48,763 nt of DNA, from positions 1 through 48,763 of the IMG/VR virus record IMGVR_UViG_3300020147_000013, one strand, 5' to 3'. A program made the position numbers and the translations under genes. How positions within the stretch are numbered: the stretch's first letter is position 1; the number at the start of each line of letters is the position of its first letter. This document shows positions 6,837 to 14,682 of this stretch, in pieces. The notes under the pieces were generated by a model. It saw only the letters and a program-made list of their open reading frames with translations. It had not been told where the DNA came from and did no database searches. The DNA comes from a virus.

Positions 6837-7241
6837 CTATTCGTCCTCACCAACATCGTCCATCGCACGGCGGTTTCTCGCCGCGGCGGAGTTCTTATTG
6901 GTTGCTCCACCGCTCGCTTGCTGGAAGCGCGATTCGACGTGGTTCACATACTCAACCAAGTAGGACAGGGCCTCGTTGCTTCGCTGGATAGACTGTGCGA
7001 CAACTGCCATTTGTTCGGCAACGTCCGCATTATCTTTGGCAACTTCAGCCGGAGTGCGTTTGGCGAAATGCTCACCAACGTTGCCCGCGATGTAGCCACT
7101 AAAAATCGTTTGAAGTAGCACAAGTACTCCAGGGGGCACGTCACCTTTGAGGTACGCAAATGCGATACCAACTACGAGCATTGTAAGCATCGCGAGGGCT
7201 TTGCGACCGCCTATCATATTAATCAGACTCATGAGATTCAT
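6837..7241 (-). CDS. Membrane protein, holin-like (134 aa)
   Basis: It has two hydrophobic segments: about 13-31 (KALAMLTMLVVGIAFAYL) and 36-55 (PGVLVLLQTIFSGYIAGNVG). These are followed by a charged coiled-coil region and a hydrophilic tail. Two close spans at the N-terminus are typical of class II holins, though the long cytoplasmic tail is unusual. A second in-frame ATG three codons in is an alternative start. Confidence 0.6.
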   Translation of the reverse strand: MNLMSLINMIGGRKALAMLTMLVVGIAFAYLKGDVPPGVLVLLQTIFSGYIAGNVGEHFAKRTPAEVAKDNADVAEQMAVVAQSIQRSNEALSYLVEYVNHVESRFQQASGGATNKNSAAARNRRAMDDVGEDE

Positions 7242-7244
7242 TTC

Positions 7245-7589
7245 CTAATCCTTCTCTTCGATAAAGTTATACTTCTTGTTAAATCTTACTTGCGGGGGGA
7301 GCGCGCCCTGTACGAACTGGTCAAAGGTGTAGCCTTTGGGGTGCCAAAACTTCTGGTTCTCGTCCATGAGGTTGCACGACCAAAGAGCACTCTCTAACAT
7401 CGATTCTTCAATCCACATGCGGCGTTTGCCGAGACGAGTTATAAAGTCGTCCATGGTATTGTTCGAATCTTCGAAGCCAACATTTTTGTGTTTGGCCCCA
7501 TTAAACATATTCGTTAGCAAGACCACGGCCTCTAGGACCGTGATCTTGCGATAACGTTTGTTGAGAAATCTAGGCGGTAACGGCTTCAT
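7245..7589 (-). CDS. Hypothetical basic protein (114 aa)
   Basis: I do not recognise this protein. The N-terminus is strongly basic (RFLNKRYRKI), with a helical middle containing RLGKRRMWIEE. It lies between the holin-like and ssDNA-binding-like genes in the replication part of the operon, with intergenic gaps of only 2-3 bases. Confidence 0.65.
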   Translation of the reverse strand: MKPLPPRFLNKRYRKITVLEAVVLLTNMFNGAKHKNVGFEDSNNTMDDFITRLGKRRMWIEESMLESALWSCNLMDENQKFWHPKGYTFDQFVQGALPPQVRFNKKYNFIEEKD

Positions 7590-7591
7590 TA

Positions 7592-7984
7592 TTAATCTTC
7601 GATTTCCTTCTTTTTCTTAGAAGCGGCCGTGCGCGAAGAAGAGCTAGACGATGCAGAAGCACCAATCGTTTCACTGGCGCGAACGCTGAAGTTGTGGAAG
7701 TTCTTACCTTTGAAACGACCTTTGGTCAGCTTTTGTTCGCCGTTGTATTCGATTTCAACTTCGGCACCCTTCGGCACTTTGCTGAGCAAACGAACCAATT
7801 GTTTGGTTCCATTAAGGCCAACGGTTCCATCTTCGGTTTCAATGTGGAACGTAGGCGTATCGTAGTCCCCGTATACCTCATCAAGGTATACGCCCGCGAT
7901 AACGTCGCCTTCTTCCATTTCGCTAGGCTTCACGAAAGTAATCTCGCTCAGCTTAACTTCAGTAAGGTTTGATTTCTTACCCAT
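7592..7984 (-). CDS. OB-fold-like protein, possible ssDNA-binding protein
   Basis: The 130-aa protein has a beta-rich core (residues about 12-105: AGVYLDEVYGDYDTPTFHIE, NGTKQLVRLLSKVPKGAEVE, FKGKNFHNFSV). It then has a flexible Ser/Ala/Lys/Glu tail ending KKKKEIED. A beta core with a disordered tail is the layout of phage ssDNA-binding proteins, and the neighbours are a nuclease and a polymerase. The tail is less acidic than usual for an SSB, so the assignment is tentative. Confidence 0.5.
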   Translation of the reverse strand: MGKKSNLTEVKLSEITFVKPSEMEEGDVIAGVYLDEVYGDYDTPTFHIETEDGTVGLNGTKQLVRLLSKVPKGAEVEIEYNGEQKLTKGRFKGKNFHNFSVRASETIGASASSSSSSRTAASKKKKEIED

Positions 7985-8198
7985 TAGTTTTTTTCTCCTG
8001 GTTTTGTCTTTTTAGGGTTTCAACCAATTCCGGACTTTCCAGAACTGGAATAATGGCTCCGCCGTTTCCGAGTAGGTGAGTACTTGCCGAGTTGGGCGAT
8101 CGGTACCAAACGAAAAGTAGATCTAGGTCTACGTAAACTGGGATAGGGGACTTGGTTGTCGGATCGACAATGGTCCCATGTTTAAAAATATGAATCAT
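7977..8198 (-). CDS. Hypothetical protein (73 aa)
   Basis: I do not recognise this protein. It opens with beta-like MIHIFKHGTIVDP and ends in a Lys-rich helix. It overlaps both neighbours by 4-8 nt, so it is translated with them. Confidence 0.6.
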   Translation of the reverse strand: MIHIFKHGTIVDPTTKSPIPVYVDLDLLFVWYRSPNSASTHLLGNGGAIIPVLESPELVETLKRQNQEKKTNG

Positions 8199-8548
8199 GC
8201 GCTCAGTTTCACCGTGCAGGAAGTGAGCAACGCTTTGAGCTCGCTCAGTCGACCAGCGACAGACGGATCTTGTTCTTCAATCTCTGCGGTCGGGTTTTGG
8301 AGCTTCAATTCGGCATTGGCTTCGGCTTTAGCGATTTGAGCTTGGATAAGCTTTTCGCCGGTCTGCATAAGGTTGAGAAGAAACGCCCGGTCGCGCGGCT
8401 TCAAGTAGAAGGTCTGAGCGCTAGGCTCGAACTTCTTACCAACGCGCGTAAGGTTGCGGCGGGTTTCGCGGTTTGGAGCTACGCTAACCAAATTGGCTAC
8501 CAGCGATAGCAAGTAGGCACGTTCTTCGTCTGTGAACTTGATTTGCAT
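8195..8548 (-). CDS. Hypothetical helical protein (117 aa)
   Basis: Almost entirely helical and charged, soluble, with no cysteine. Its stop overlaps the next start, and its start coincides with the last base of the nuclease gene. It may be a small partner of the nuclease, but nothing in the sequence shows this. Confidence 0.6.
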   Translation of the reverse strand: MQIKFTDEERAYLLSLVANLVSVAPNRETRRNLTRVGKKFEPSAQTFYLKPRDRAFLLNLMQTGEKLIQAQIAKAEANAELKLQNPTAEIEEQDPSVAGRLSELKALLTSCTVKLSA

Positions 8549-9705
8549 TACAGTTTACTCCGTTTAATCTTCAGCGCATCGTCACCTTTGTAGTAACGAA
8601 GCTCGTATATGTTTCCGTTGGGGAGTCGGATTTTCTTCAACTCGCGGTCAGAAAGTTCCTTCGAAATTTCCTGTTCAAGGCGTTGGCGTTTGGCTTCCTG
8701 AGTCGTCAAGTCCTCATATGCCTCGAACATGTTAATGAGCTCTTCACCGCCCTTGATCCGGTCCAAGTCTTTAGGCCAATTGGTCGGGGGTAGGTTGTTA
8801 TAGAATGCTTTGAGCGCGTCGCGATCGCCCCAGCATTGGTTGGAGTAGGGACAGTAGGCGCACACGATTGAACCAAGCCCATAATCGCGCTCGGCTAACT
8901 CCGGCTTTTTCTGGTCGACTGCAGCATTGACTGTGTTGCACTTGTCGCGAAACGCTTCGAACAATTCCGGAGTAGGTGGGAAGCGAATTTCTAAGTGGCG
9001 CGAGTCGTTCTTACAATAGCGATAGATAAAGCCGTGATCGAAGCCATGCTCCTTGGCCCAGTCGGTGCAAAGATACGAATTTACCTGCCAAAAGTTGTGA
9101 GCGAAAAAGGGATCGTTCAGTTCATCGAGAAACGCAATTAGATCCGGCGCGTACCAGCTTTGTTCGCTAATAGCGACAAGCGACGACATGCCATTGAACT
9201 TAGCCACACTCTCATCCCATTTGGTTCTGTACGCCGCGGAGAACTTATCCTTAACGCTCTTCACGTCACCAATACCGCCAGCGCCACTGACAACCATGGA
9301 TAAGTCGATTGAACCTTCGATGAGCTCAGGCGGGCGAGCTTTGGTTTCGTCTAACCTAAATAGAGTTACGGCTTGCTGTTTGTACTTAACTCGAAACTCT
9401 GGATACAAATCGGGAATGAGTTCGAAGTTACGAATGCTATGCCACTCTACCGAACTGCCAAGGCTAAGAAGCCGCGTAATGTCGGGCTCCTTAACTTCCT
9501 TCGGGTACTTGGCAAAGCCACGAAAGTTCATCAAGTCGTAAGCCAAACGGCGCGTGCAGTATCCGGCGCTTGATGGTCGAAGGGGGAAGTAATCTTCACG
9601 CTCCGCCGCTTCCTTGGCGTTCTTCGTGAGAACTTCATCAATCATGTCTGTATAGCCCTTAGCCGGGCCAGGGATAACTAACTTTTTGGTTTTCTTTTTA
9701 GCCAC
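8548..9705 (-). CDS. Cas4/RecB-like PD-(D/E)XK exonuclease with Fe-S type cysteines
   Basis: The 385-aa protein has an N-terminal lysine-rich start, then SSAGYCTRRLAYDL with the first cysteine. The catalytic region follows: GSIDLS (Asp) and GIGDVKSVK (D-x-K). The C-terminal cysteine cluster is VCAYCPYSNQCW. One early Cys plus three late Cys around a PD-(D/E)XK core is the Cas4/AddB-like arrangement that holds a 4Fe-4S cluster. In phages such proteins serve as recombination exonucleases. It lies upstream of the OB-like protein, consistent with an exonuclease/ssDNA-binding pair. There is no CRISPR context. Confidence 0.8.
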   Translation of the reverse strand: MAKKKTKKLVIPGPAKGYTDMIDEVLTKNAKEAAEREDYFPLRPSSAGYCTRRLAYDLMNFRGFAKYPKEVKEPDITRLLSLGSSVEWHSIRNFELIPDLYPEFRVKYKQQAVTLFRLDETKARPPELIEGSIDLSMVVSGAGGIGDVKSVKDKFSAAYRTKWDESVAKFNGMSSLVAISEQSWYAPDLIAFLDELNDPFFAHNFWQVNSYLCTDWAKEHGFDHGFIYRYCKNDSRHLEIRFPPTPELFEAFRDKCNTVNAAVDQKKPELAERDYGLGSIVCAYCPYSNQCWGDRDALKAFYNNLPPTNWPKDLDRIKGGEELINMFEAYEDLTTQEAKRQRLEQEISKELSDRELKKIRLPNGNIYELRYYKGDDALKIKRSKL

Positions 9706-10310
9706 TAGTCTCTGTACTCTAAAACGGTGTCAGCAAGGCCCAGGTCTACGGCTTCTTGTGCACTCAGGATTGTGTCGATCTTCAGTAACTCTTGAATCTT
9801 TTCCCGCGAGAAGTTGGGATGCTTTTCGTAGATGCGTTCGAGATAAATATCCTCGAACTTTCTATCCATCTTCTTTGACTCGTCCGCCCAACGATAAACC
9901 GTCTGAGGGTTGTCGCTGATACTCAGGTGACCATAGTGGAGCATGATGCGAGCATTCGGGGCGACTACACGATGAGAGGCAGCTTGAAGGATCAAGCTTC
10001 CCATGCTGTAAGCCGCCCCGTACACGACGACATTCACGGGGTTCTTGCAGGACCTTATGGCATCGTAGATTGCCAGCCCGTGATCCTTGTCTCCCCCTGG
10101 GGTATTGAGGAGAACAGTGATGGGTTTTTTTCCACTTGGCTCTAGCAGGTCGAGGGCCAAGAGCGATTTAATGGCTTGTTCAGCCATTGAAAAGTCTACG
10201 CCAGCATCTTGTTCATGTAGATTCGAAATACTCCCGAGATAGATAATCCGAGAGATAGGATCTACATTCAACTGTAGCCAACTAGCCAAATCTATCTTTT
10301 GTTTAGCCAT
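9705..10310 (-). CDS. ClpP-like (S14) serine protease
   Basis: The 201-aa protein shows ClpP hallmarks: LNTPGGD, the nucleophile Ser near 103 in AAYSMGS, the His near 128 in IMLHYGH, and a late EAVDLGLAD segment. In phages this family normally matures the prohead and sits beside the portal or capsid gene. Here it is in the early replication operon, more than 20 kb from the capsid genes and on the other strand. Either the maturation protease has moved, or this enzyme acts on host or regulatory proteins. It shares one base with the nuclease gene. Confidence 0.85.
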   Translation of the reverse strand: MAKQKIDLASWLQLNVDPISRIIYLGSISNLHEQDAGVDFSMAEQAIKSLLALDLLEPSGKKPITVLLNTPGGDKDHGLAIYDAIRSCKNPVNVVVYGAAYSMGSLILQAASHRVVAPNARIMLHYGHLSISDNPQTVYRWADESKKMDRKFEDIYLERIYEKHPNFSREKIQELLKIDTILSAQEAVDLGLADTVLEYRD

Positions 10311-10513
10311 TCATTCACCATGGCTTCAGCCTTCGCAATATCAGCACTAAAACGCTCACGATAGGCGGCGCGGTTTGCAAGCACGGCGAAAATTCCAGAG
10401 AGTTCGAAAAAAGCCATTGCTAGTCCAGCTTGCCAGCCGAAAAAGGCGCACGCGGTGACGAATGCACCTACGTGAAAGACGAGGGACAGAGTTTGTAAGG
10501 TCTTAGTGCTCAT
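10292..10513 (-). CDS. Small two-span membrane protein (73 aa)
   Basis: Two hydrophobic segments: about 8-25 (LSLVFHVGAFVTACAFFG) and 28-45 (AGLAMAFFELSGIFAVLAN). A charged C-terminus follows. A strong Shine-Dalgarno (AAAGGAGTGAA) precedes the ATG. It sits next to two spanin-like genes, so a holin role is possible. Confidence 0.65.
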   Translation of the reverse strand: MSTKTLQTLSLVFHVGAFVTACAFFGWQAGLAMAFFELSGIFAVLANRAAYRERFSADIAKAEAMVNEWLNKR

Positions 10514-10839
10514 TTCACTCCTTTAATAAGTACGATGCCGCCAGCCGCGCCCATCAGTACCCAGAAGAACCAGGGCAATCGGCCGGGTTCTCTAGCGTCA
10601 GCGGCCTCTGTAATGGCTCGATCGCGCTGCGCTTTGTAGATTTGGTTTAGGGACTCTTCTTTGACTAAAAGTTCTTTGAGTTGGCCAATCTCTTTGGTGC
10701 TGAGATCAAGCGCGCGTTTATACGCTTCTTCTTTATTCGTCGTCTCCGCTTTCGCCGGGACGCCAAGGCTTATCAGGCTGAAAATTAGAATTATCGATAC
10801 GAAGGTTCTCAATCCTGTCGATTTCTGCGAGGGCATCCA
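10510..10839 (-). CDS. Exported coiled-coil protein with C-terminal anchor, spanin-like
   Basis: ATG 10839 has AAGGAG seven bases upstream and is preferred over 10872. The 109-aa product has a signal peptide (FVSIILIFSLISLGV, likely cut at AKA|E), a charged coiled coil of about 50 residues, and a C-terminal membrane span (WFFWVLMGAAGGIVLI). Its first third is encoded inside the end of the upstream gene in another frame. The nested arrangement is like Rz/Rz1 spanins. However, this protein has a type I signal and C-terminal anchor rather than a lipobox. Confidence 0.6.
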   Translation of the reverse strand, partial: WMPSQKSTGLRTFVSIILIFSLISLGVPAKAETTNKEEAYKRALDLSTKEIGQLKELLVKEESLNQIYKAQRDRAITEAADAREPGRLPWFFWVLMGAAGGIVLIKGVK

Positions 10840-11029
10840 TGCGCTCCTTGTCAGTGACCGAGAGGGCTTCACGGTCCACTTTTCGTTCAGCTTCTAGAGC
10901 AATGGTTTCGATTGAATTCTTAAGGATCGTATTATCAAGTTTCAGTTTGTTCACGCGATGTCCAAGGTACTTGACTGTAAGGGCAAGTAGGCCGACTCCG
11001 GCTACGAGAAATCCAAGTAAGTAATTCAT
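10733..11029 (-). CDS. N-terminally anchored coiled-coil protein, i-spanin-like
   Basis: The 98-aa protein has one N-terminal span (NYLLGFLVAGVGLLALTV) and then a long charged coiled coil, ending in a Pro/Gly-rich acidic tail. This is the layout of an inner-membrane spanin (Rz). Its last 107 bases overlap the start of the exported partner in another frame, as in embedded Rz/Rz1 pairs. It lies in a block of four small membrane genes. Confidence 0.6.
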   Translation of the reverse strand: MNYLLGFLVAGVGLLALTVKYLGHRVNKLKLDNTILKNSIETIALEAERKVDREALSVTDKERMDALAEIDRIENLRIDNSNFQPDKPWRPGESGDDE

Positions 11030-11226
11030 ACCAACGCTCCGATAAGAATTAGTATAACTAACATAACTAACAAGTGCAAGAATAATCTACAGGCAATCAA
11101 AATTAAGAGGTAGGTGGTAAGTGCTCCTAATTCCAGGAAAAACAGAACGCCTTCCTTGGTATGGCCGATTTCCTGTCTAATAAAAGTGTATGTATTAACG
11201 GCCGCGCTTTTTATAGTCAGTCTCAT
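11026..11226 (-). CDS. Very hydrophobic small membrane protein (66 aa)
   Basis: The ATG at 11226 begins within the end of the FmdB-like gene; an earlier ATG at 11259 would overlap more. The C-terminal half is almost wholly hydrophobic (FFLELGALTTYLLILIACR, then LLVMLVILILIGAL), giving two spans. It may be a holin or antiholin, judged by position only. Confidence 0.55.
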   Translation of the reverse strand: MRLTIKSAAVNTYTFIRQEIGHTKEGVLFFLELGALTTYLLILIACRLFLHLLVMLVILILIGALV

Positions 11227-11419
11227 AGAAACCTGATCCTTTGAAATGAGCTTTTGCACTGGTTACTTGCTTGGTAAGCGTGCCTTCACAGGCCTTATCC
11301 CCATTCCCAGCTTTGTCCTCTACTCGAAGCTCACACCTAGTTAACGGCGCGTCGCTAATCCTCTGACTGACTTCCGTCACTCGACCACATTCTTCGCATT
11401 TATAGACATAGATAGGCAT
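11195..11419 (-). CDS. FmdB-family zinc ribbon protein
   Basis: The 74-aa protein opens with MPIYVYKCEECGRV and continues with ISDAPLTRCE and the GSGFYETDYKK segment typical of the FmdB/CxxC_CXXC family. Two Cys pairs should bind one zinc. In bacteria these are putative regulatory proteins. A charged loop with an extra Cys (GNGDKACEG) replaces the usual second CxxC spacing. It lies directly upstream of the membrane block. Confidence 0.8.
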   Translation of the reverse strand: MPIYVYKCEECGRVTEVSQRISDAPLTRCELRVEDKAGNGDKACEGTLTKQVTSAKAHFKGSGFYETDYKKRGR

Positions 11420-11421
11420 AT

Positions 11422-11733
11422 TTACTTTTTCTCCGTATTGGTTTCCGTATCTGGCAACTCTCCCTGCCGCTCCCAGTTCTCACGCAATTTCTGCATATCA
11501 AGAAGGAACGGCCGGAAGAGAGGGTACTCTTTCATGATCTGAGTCCAGGTTTTCACAATGGTTGTTTGGCTTTTTCTGTGACGAAAATAGAAAACTTCTT
11601 CGCTGCCAGCTTTGGTTCTCCGAGTGGCGCGACCAAAGTATACGTACACTTCGTAGCACGGTTGCTTAGCCATATTGAATTCGGCCCAGAACCGAATTCC
11701 AACCAGTTCATCTTCATGTTTTATTTTGTCCAA
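11422..11733 (-). CDS. Hypothetical protein (103 aa)
   Basis: I do not recognise this protein. It has a beta-like N-terminal half (PCYEVYVYFGRATRR), a helical C-terminal half with Trp, and a Lys/Glu tail. It overlaps the end of the DNA polymerase gene by 13 nt and may be a polymerase-associated factor. Confidence 0.6.
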   Translation of the reverse strand: MDKIKHEDELVGIRFWAEFNMAKQPCYEVYVYFGRATRRTKAGSEEVFYFRHRKSQTTIVKTWTQIMKEYPLFRPFLLDMQKLRENWERQGELPDTETNTEKK

Positions 11734-13682
11734 TGGTCACCTATATGCCCTTCGCTCTTAAGCTGGATCGGGCCAAGCGGTGTATCGAGCTTGTAGCTGG
11801 TCAAGTGTTTCATTGCGATATCGAACGCTTCTTGAACTTGGTCCTCCCGCGCTTCACCAACGATTTCGTCGTGCACATAAAGGAGTAGACGAGCGTCCAG
11901 TTTCTTAGCGAGATATTCTTGCGTCGCCTTGTATGCAGAATTCAGGAGCATGTTCGACGCACTTCCCTGAATCTTGGTGTTGAACGCCTTCATGTAAATG
12001 TCCTGGCGGTCGGGGTAGGAAGTGAGAAACCCGAAGATATCCGGGATTGGTTGGCGCTCAGCCATTTTGTCGATATCGGCTTTGTAATCGAAAACTTGTT
12101 TGTATGCTTCTCGGAAGCGGCGGACTTTCAACGCGCAGTCACTATCCGGCCAGTTGTAGCCGTGAGTGAGACCGGCGTGTTGAGCTCTTGGTCCCGCAGC
12201 GCCGTAGAAGGCAGCATAACCAATGGTCTTAGAAACGCCGCGCGCTTTGGGTTCTTTCGTTTTGACTTCGTTAGGCGAGATAACTAGGTCACACCAAATC
12301 GTCGCATGGAAGCCATGGATATCGTCACCGTTTTGAATCAGCTTGATGAGCGTCGGATCTTCTGTGAAGTATGCGATTAGCATTGCCTCAATCGCACTCA
12401 TATCGAGGCTGAACATTTTGTATCCAGGACGAGGGATAAAAAGTTCATGGAGTCGGCCAGGCACTTGCTGCAGGTTTGGTCCGCTACAGCTAATGCGGCC
12501 GGTACGCGTTCCGTCTGGATTGAAATTGGTGTGTATTACTCCGTTGAGTTGGAGCTCCCGATACGTGGGAAAGAAAGACGTGCTGAGTTTTCGCCAAGCC
12601 CGGTACTCAAGAAATGTCTCGATATCTTTTCGACCTTGGGCGGCCAAAAGTTTCAGGACCGCTTTGCCGGTTGATTCGTCGCCTTCAAAGTCAGTGATAT
12701 CCAGACCAAAGTAGTCCCGAAAGATCCAGGCAAGCTGGGCCGGACTGTTAAGATTCATTCCATAGGGAACTTTCTTAACGGCGTTCTCGCAAAGCTTTGC
12801 GTAACGAAGGCGAGTCTTTTTGGCGCGCTCTAGGTATGAAGGGGAGTCAACGCCTGCGGCGATTTTATTAATGGCCTGTGCAAGCTTTGCGTCGTAACCG
12901 GCGCGACATTCTTTAATCTTTTTTTGGCGATACGCTTCGTAAACCTCAGCCCACTCTTTATCGAGCTTCCGTTTAATCTCTTCGGTTTTCTGTTCGGCTT
13001 CCTTCTCGAACTCCGCGAGCTTATCCATATCAATGCGGATACCGATTAGTTCCGATTGAAGTAGCATGCGAGCCCACTTCATGCGCTTGTTATAGAAAAG
13101 ATCGAACTGACCTTCCTTCTTGAGCTTGTCGTCAAAGAAGTCGACCAAGCGATAAGCGTATTCGCAGTCTTTCAGGACGTATTCGTCGTTATCGTGCTCG
13201 GTCGGATCTTCCCAGAAGGGTTTGACGCGAAGAAAGTAGGGCGCGAGAACCTTCAAGCTCTTAGGTGTTCCGGCGCGATGTTTCCGACTACCGCGGGGAA
13301 GTTTGCGATTGCGGATCTCTCGTTCGTTGGCGTACCAGCTTAAGTATTTCTTATCGACTTTGGCGAGTGAGGTAGCTGCCTGGAGTTGCGAGTCGGATAC
13401 CCAACTGTCCAATTCAATCTTCACTCCATGAAAGTGAAGCATCTTAATATCGAACTTAAAGTTCTGACCAACAAACTCGTAGCCTTTAGGCAGGCTCTTT
13501 AACCAACGCTTAAATAAACTAAGGTCTCGGAATGTGCGCTGAAAAGTCGGACTCCACACACCAATAACCGTAATCCGCGCCAAGTGCGGAGTGAGGGCAT
13601 GCTCGCAGGTAGAGTCTGTACATCCATCAACGTTGCATTCTGTTTCTAAGTCGAGCGCGAATCTATTTGGTCGCGTTACCAT
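11721..13682 (-). CDS. polA: Family A DNA polymerase with 3'-5' exonuclease
   Basis: ATG 13682 overlaps the previous stop by 7 nt and gives 653 aa. An earlier TTG at 13751 runs deep into that gene. Exonuclease motifs: FALDLETE near residue 10, GQNFKFD, and EYVLKDCEY. Polymerase motif A is FSLDMSAIEAM near 425, motif B is RGVSKTIGYAAFYG near 480, and motif C is YVHDEIVG near 605. The motif B aromatic is Tyr, as in T7 polymerase, where E. coli Pol I has Phe762. There is no 5' nuclease domain. It should be the replicative polymerase, working with the Prim-Pol/helicase at 17616. Confidence 0.95.
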   Translation of the reverse strand: MVTRPNRFALDLETECNVDGCTDSTCEHALTPHLARITVIGVWSPTFQRTFRDLSLFKRWLKSLPKGYEFVGQNFKFDIKMLHFHGVKIELDSWVSDSQLQAATSLAKVDKKYLSWYANEREIRNRKLPRGSRKHRAGTPKSLKVLAPYFLRVKPFWEDPTEHDNDEYVLKDCEYAYRLVDFFDDKLKKEGQFDLFYNKRMKWARMLLQSELIGIRIDMDKLAEFEKEAEQKTEEIKRKLDKEWAEVYEAYRQKKIKECRAGYDAKLAQAINKIAAGVDSPSYLERAKKTRLRYAKLCENAVKKVPYGMNLNSPAQLAWIFRDYFGLDITDFEGDESTGKAVLKLLAAQGRKDIETFLEYRAWRKLSTSFFPTYRELQLNGVIHTNFNPDGTRTGRISCSGPNLQQVPGRLHELFIPRPGYKMFSLDMSAIEAMLIAYFTEDPTLIKLIQNGDDIHGFHATIWCDLVISPNEVKTKEPKARGVSKTIGYAAFYGAAGPRAQHAGLTHGYNWPDSDCALKVRRFREAYKQVFDYKADIDKMAERQPIPDIFGFLTSYPDRQDIYMKAFNTKIQGSASNMLLNSAYKATQEYLAKKLDARLLLYVHDEIVGEAREDQVQEAFDIAMKHLTSYKLDTPLGPIQLKSEGHIGDHWTK

Positions 13683-14092
13683 GAACGTCTTGAGTCTCTG
13701 AAAAGGTTGGATTTGATGCGGATAAAGTCGATATCCGACATTTGGTACCAAAGGTCTTTGCGGCCCACACCAATTGGACCTTCCACGTCCACAATCTCCG
13801 GATACCGCTTATCGGTGCGGACAATCAGTACAACGCCTTCGCGCACCCAGGTTGGTCCGACGCCTTGGAGCATCTTGAACCCATTGGTTACTTTGAGCTC
13901 GCCGGGCATCTTGAATGGTTTGATTACTTCGAAGCGGTAGATCTCTCGTTCGTCGACGTGGAACATCTTCTCTAACCAAACCGATAATGAGATAGCGCGC
14001 GGCTTAGCGTTGACGATGGGACGGACAAGTATGTCCCCGATATCATGGATGTAAGTTTCTTTTTGCTGACGGAATTTCCGTTTGTTGTACAT
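13676..14092 (-). CDS. Hypothetical protein upstream of DNA polymerase (138 aa)
   Basis: The frame opens at a TTG (14116), but a TATACT -10 box covers those bases. The ATG at 14092 is the likely start and lies eight bases after the -10, so the message may be leaderless. The product is basic at the N-terminus (MYNKRKFRQQKE) and beta-rich later (REGVVLIVRTDKRYPEIVDV). I do not recognise it. Coupling to the polymerase suggests a replication role. Confidence 0.6.
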   Translation of the reverse strand: MYNKRKFRQQKETYIHDIGDILVRPIVNAKPRAISLSVWLEKMFHVDEREIYRFEVIKPFKMPGELKVTNGFKMLQGVGPTWVREGVVLIVRTDKRYPEIVDVEGPIGVGRKDLWYQMSDIDFIRIKSNLFRDSRRSW

Positions 14093-14100
14093 GTGTATAC

Positions 14101-14147
14101 AGTATAGCCAATCCAACTAACAAAATCTAGTTAGTTATGTTAGTTGG
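14101..14147 (-). promoter_or_regulatory. Promoter with flanking CAACTAACA / TGTTAGTTG sites
   Basis: A TATACT -10 lies at 14106-14101 on the minus strand. Upstream, CCAACTAACA (14113-14122) and TGTTAGTTGG (14138-14147) form perfect 10-bp inverted arms around 15 bases that contain another TTAGTTA. No good -35 box is visible, so activation by a protein bound at these arms is possible. Confidence 0.55.
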
Positions 14148-14148
14148 C

Positions 14149-14682
14149 TTAGGGTAAAAAATTTTTACGCTCGTAATACAGCTTAGAGATTGTTTGCTGA
14201 GTTACGCCGAAAATATCCGCAATCTCACGTTGAAGTAATCCGCTAGCTCTTAGACGTTTAATTTCTTCAAAGTCTTTGGGCGAGATTTTGGTGCAAGATA
14301 GCGAATCTCCCCACTTGTAAAGCCCGCTACTCACTGCATGTCTTTTGTTCTCAGCGTCCGTAACCCACTCTAAGTTTTCTGCACGGTTGTCAGTTTTTAA
14401 ACCATTAATATGGTTTACATAAGGTTTGTTGTGAGGGTTCGGAACGAAAGTGATAGCGATAAGTCGATGAGTGAACTGAGCATGCGCGCCCCGCAGTTTA
14501 GATCTTCTGTATCCCCGTTGACTTAGTTTTGTTCCACGTAGAACTTTTCGATCTTTGCGTCTACGTACTTCACCCGCACTAGATGCCTCATACTCCAAGA
14601 ACCCCGGTATTGGCTTCCAAATAACTACGGTAGAAATACACGTCTCCCTGAGGCTGGGGCAATGTCCTGGAAGTGGAGCCAA
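14149..14682 (-). CDS. HNH homing endonuclease (NUMOD4-HNH-HTH)
   Basis: From about residue 21, WKPIPGFLEYEASSAGEVRR is a NUMOD4 segment. The HNH core follows (HRLIAITFVPNP, YVNHINGLKTDNRAENLEWVT), then a C-terminal helix-turn-helix (REIADIFGVTQQTISKLY). This is the standard architecture of free-standing phage homing nucleases. The 5' end overlaps the end of the M15 peptidase gene by 58 nt in another frame. The true start could be later than the ATG at 14682, because the first 20 residues fit no domain. It is inserted between the endopeptidase and the polymerase promoter. Confidence 0.85.
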   Translation of the reverse strand: MAPLPGHCPSLRETCISTVVIWKPIPGFLEYEASSAGEVRRRKDRKVLRGTKLSQRGYRRSKLRGAHAQFTHRLIAITFVPNPHNKPYVNHINGLKTDNRAENLEWVTDAENKRHAVSSGLYKWGDSLSCTKISPKDFEEIKRLRASGLLQREIADIFGVTQQTISKLYYERKNFLP

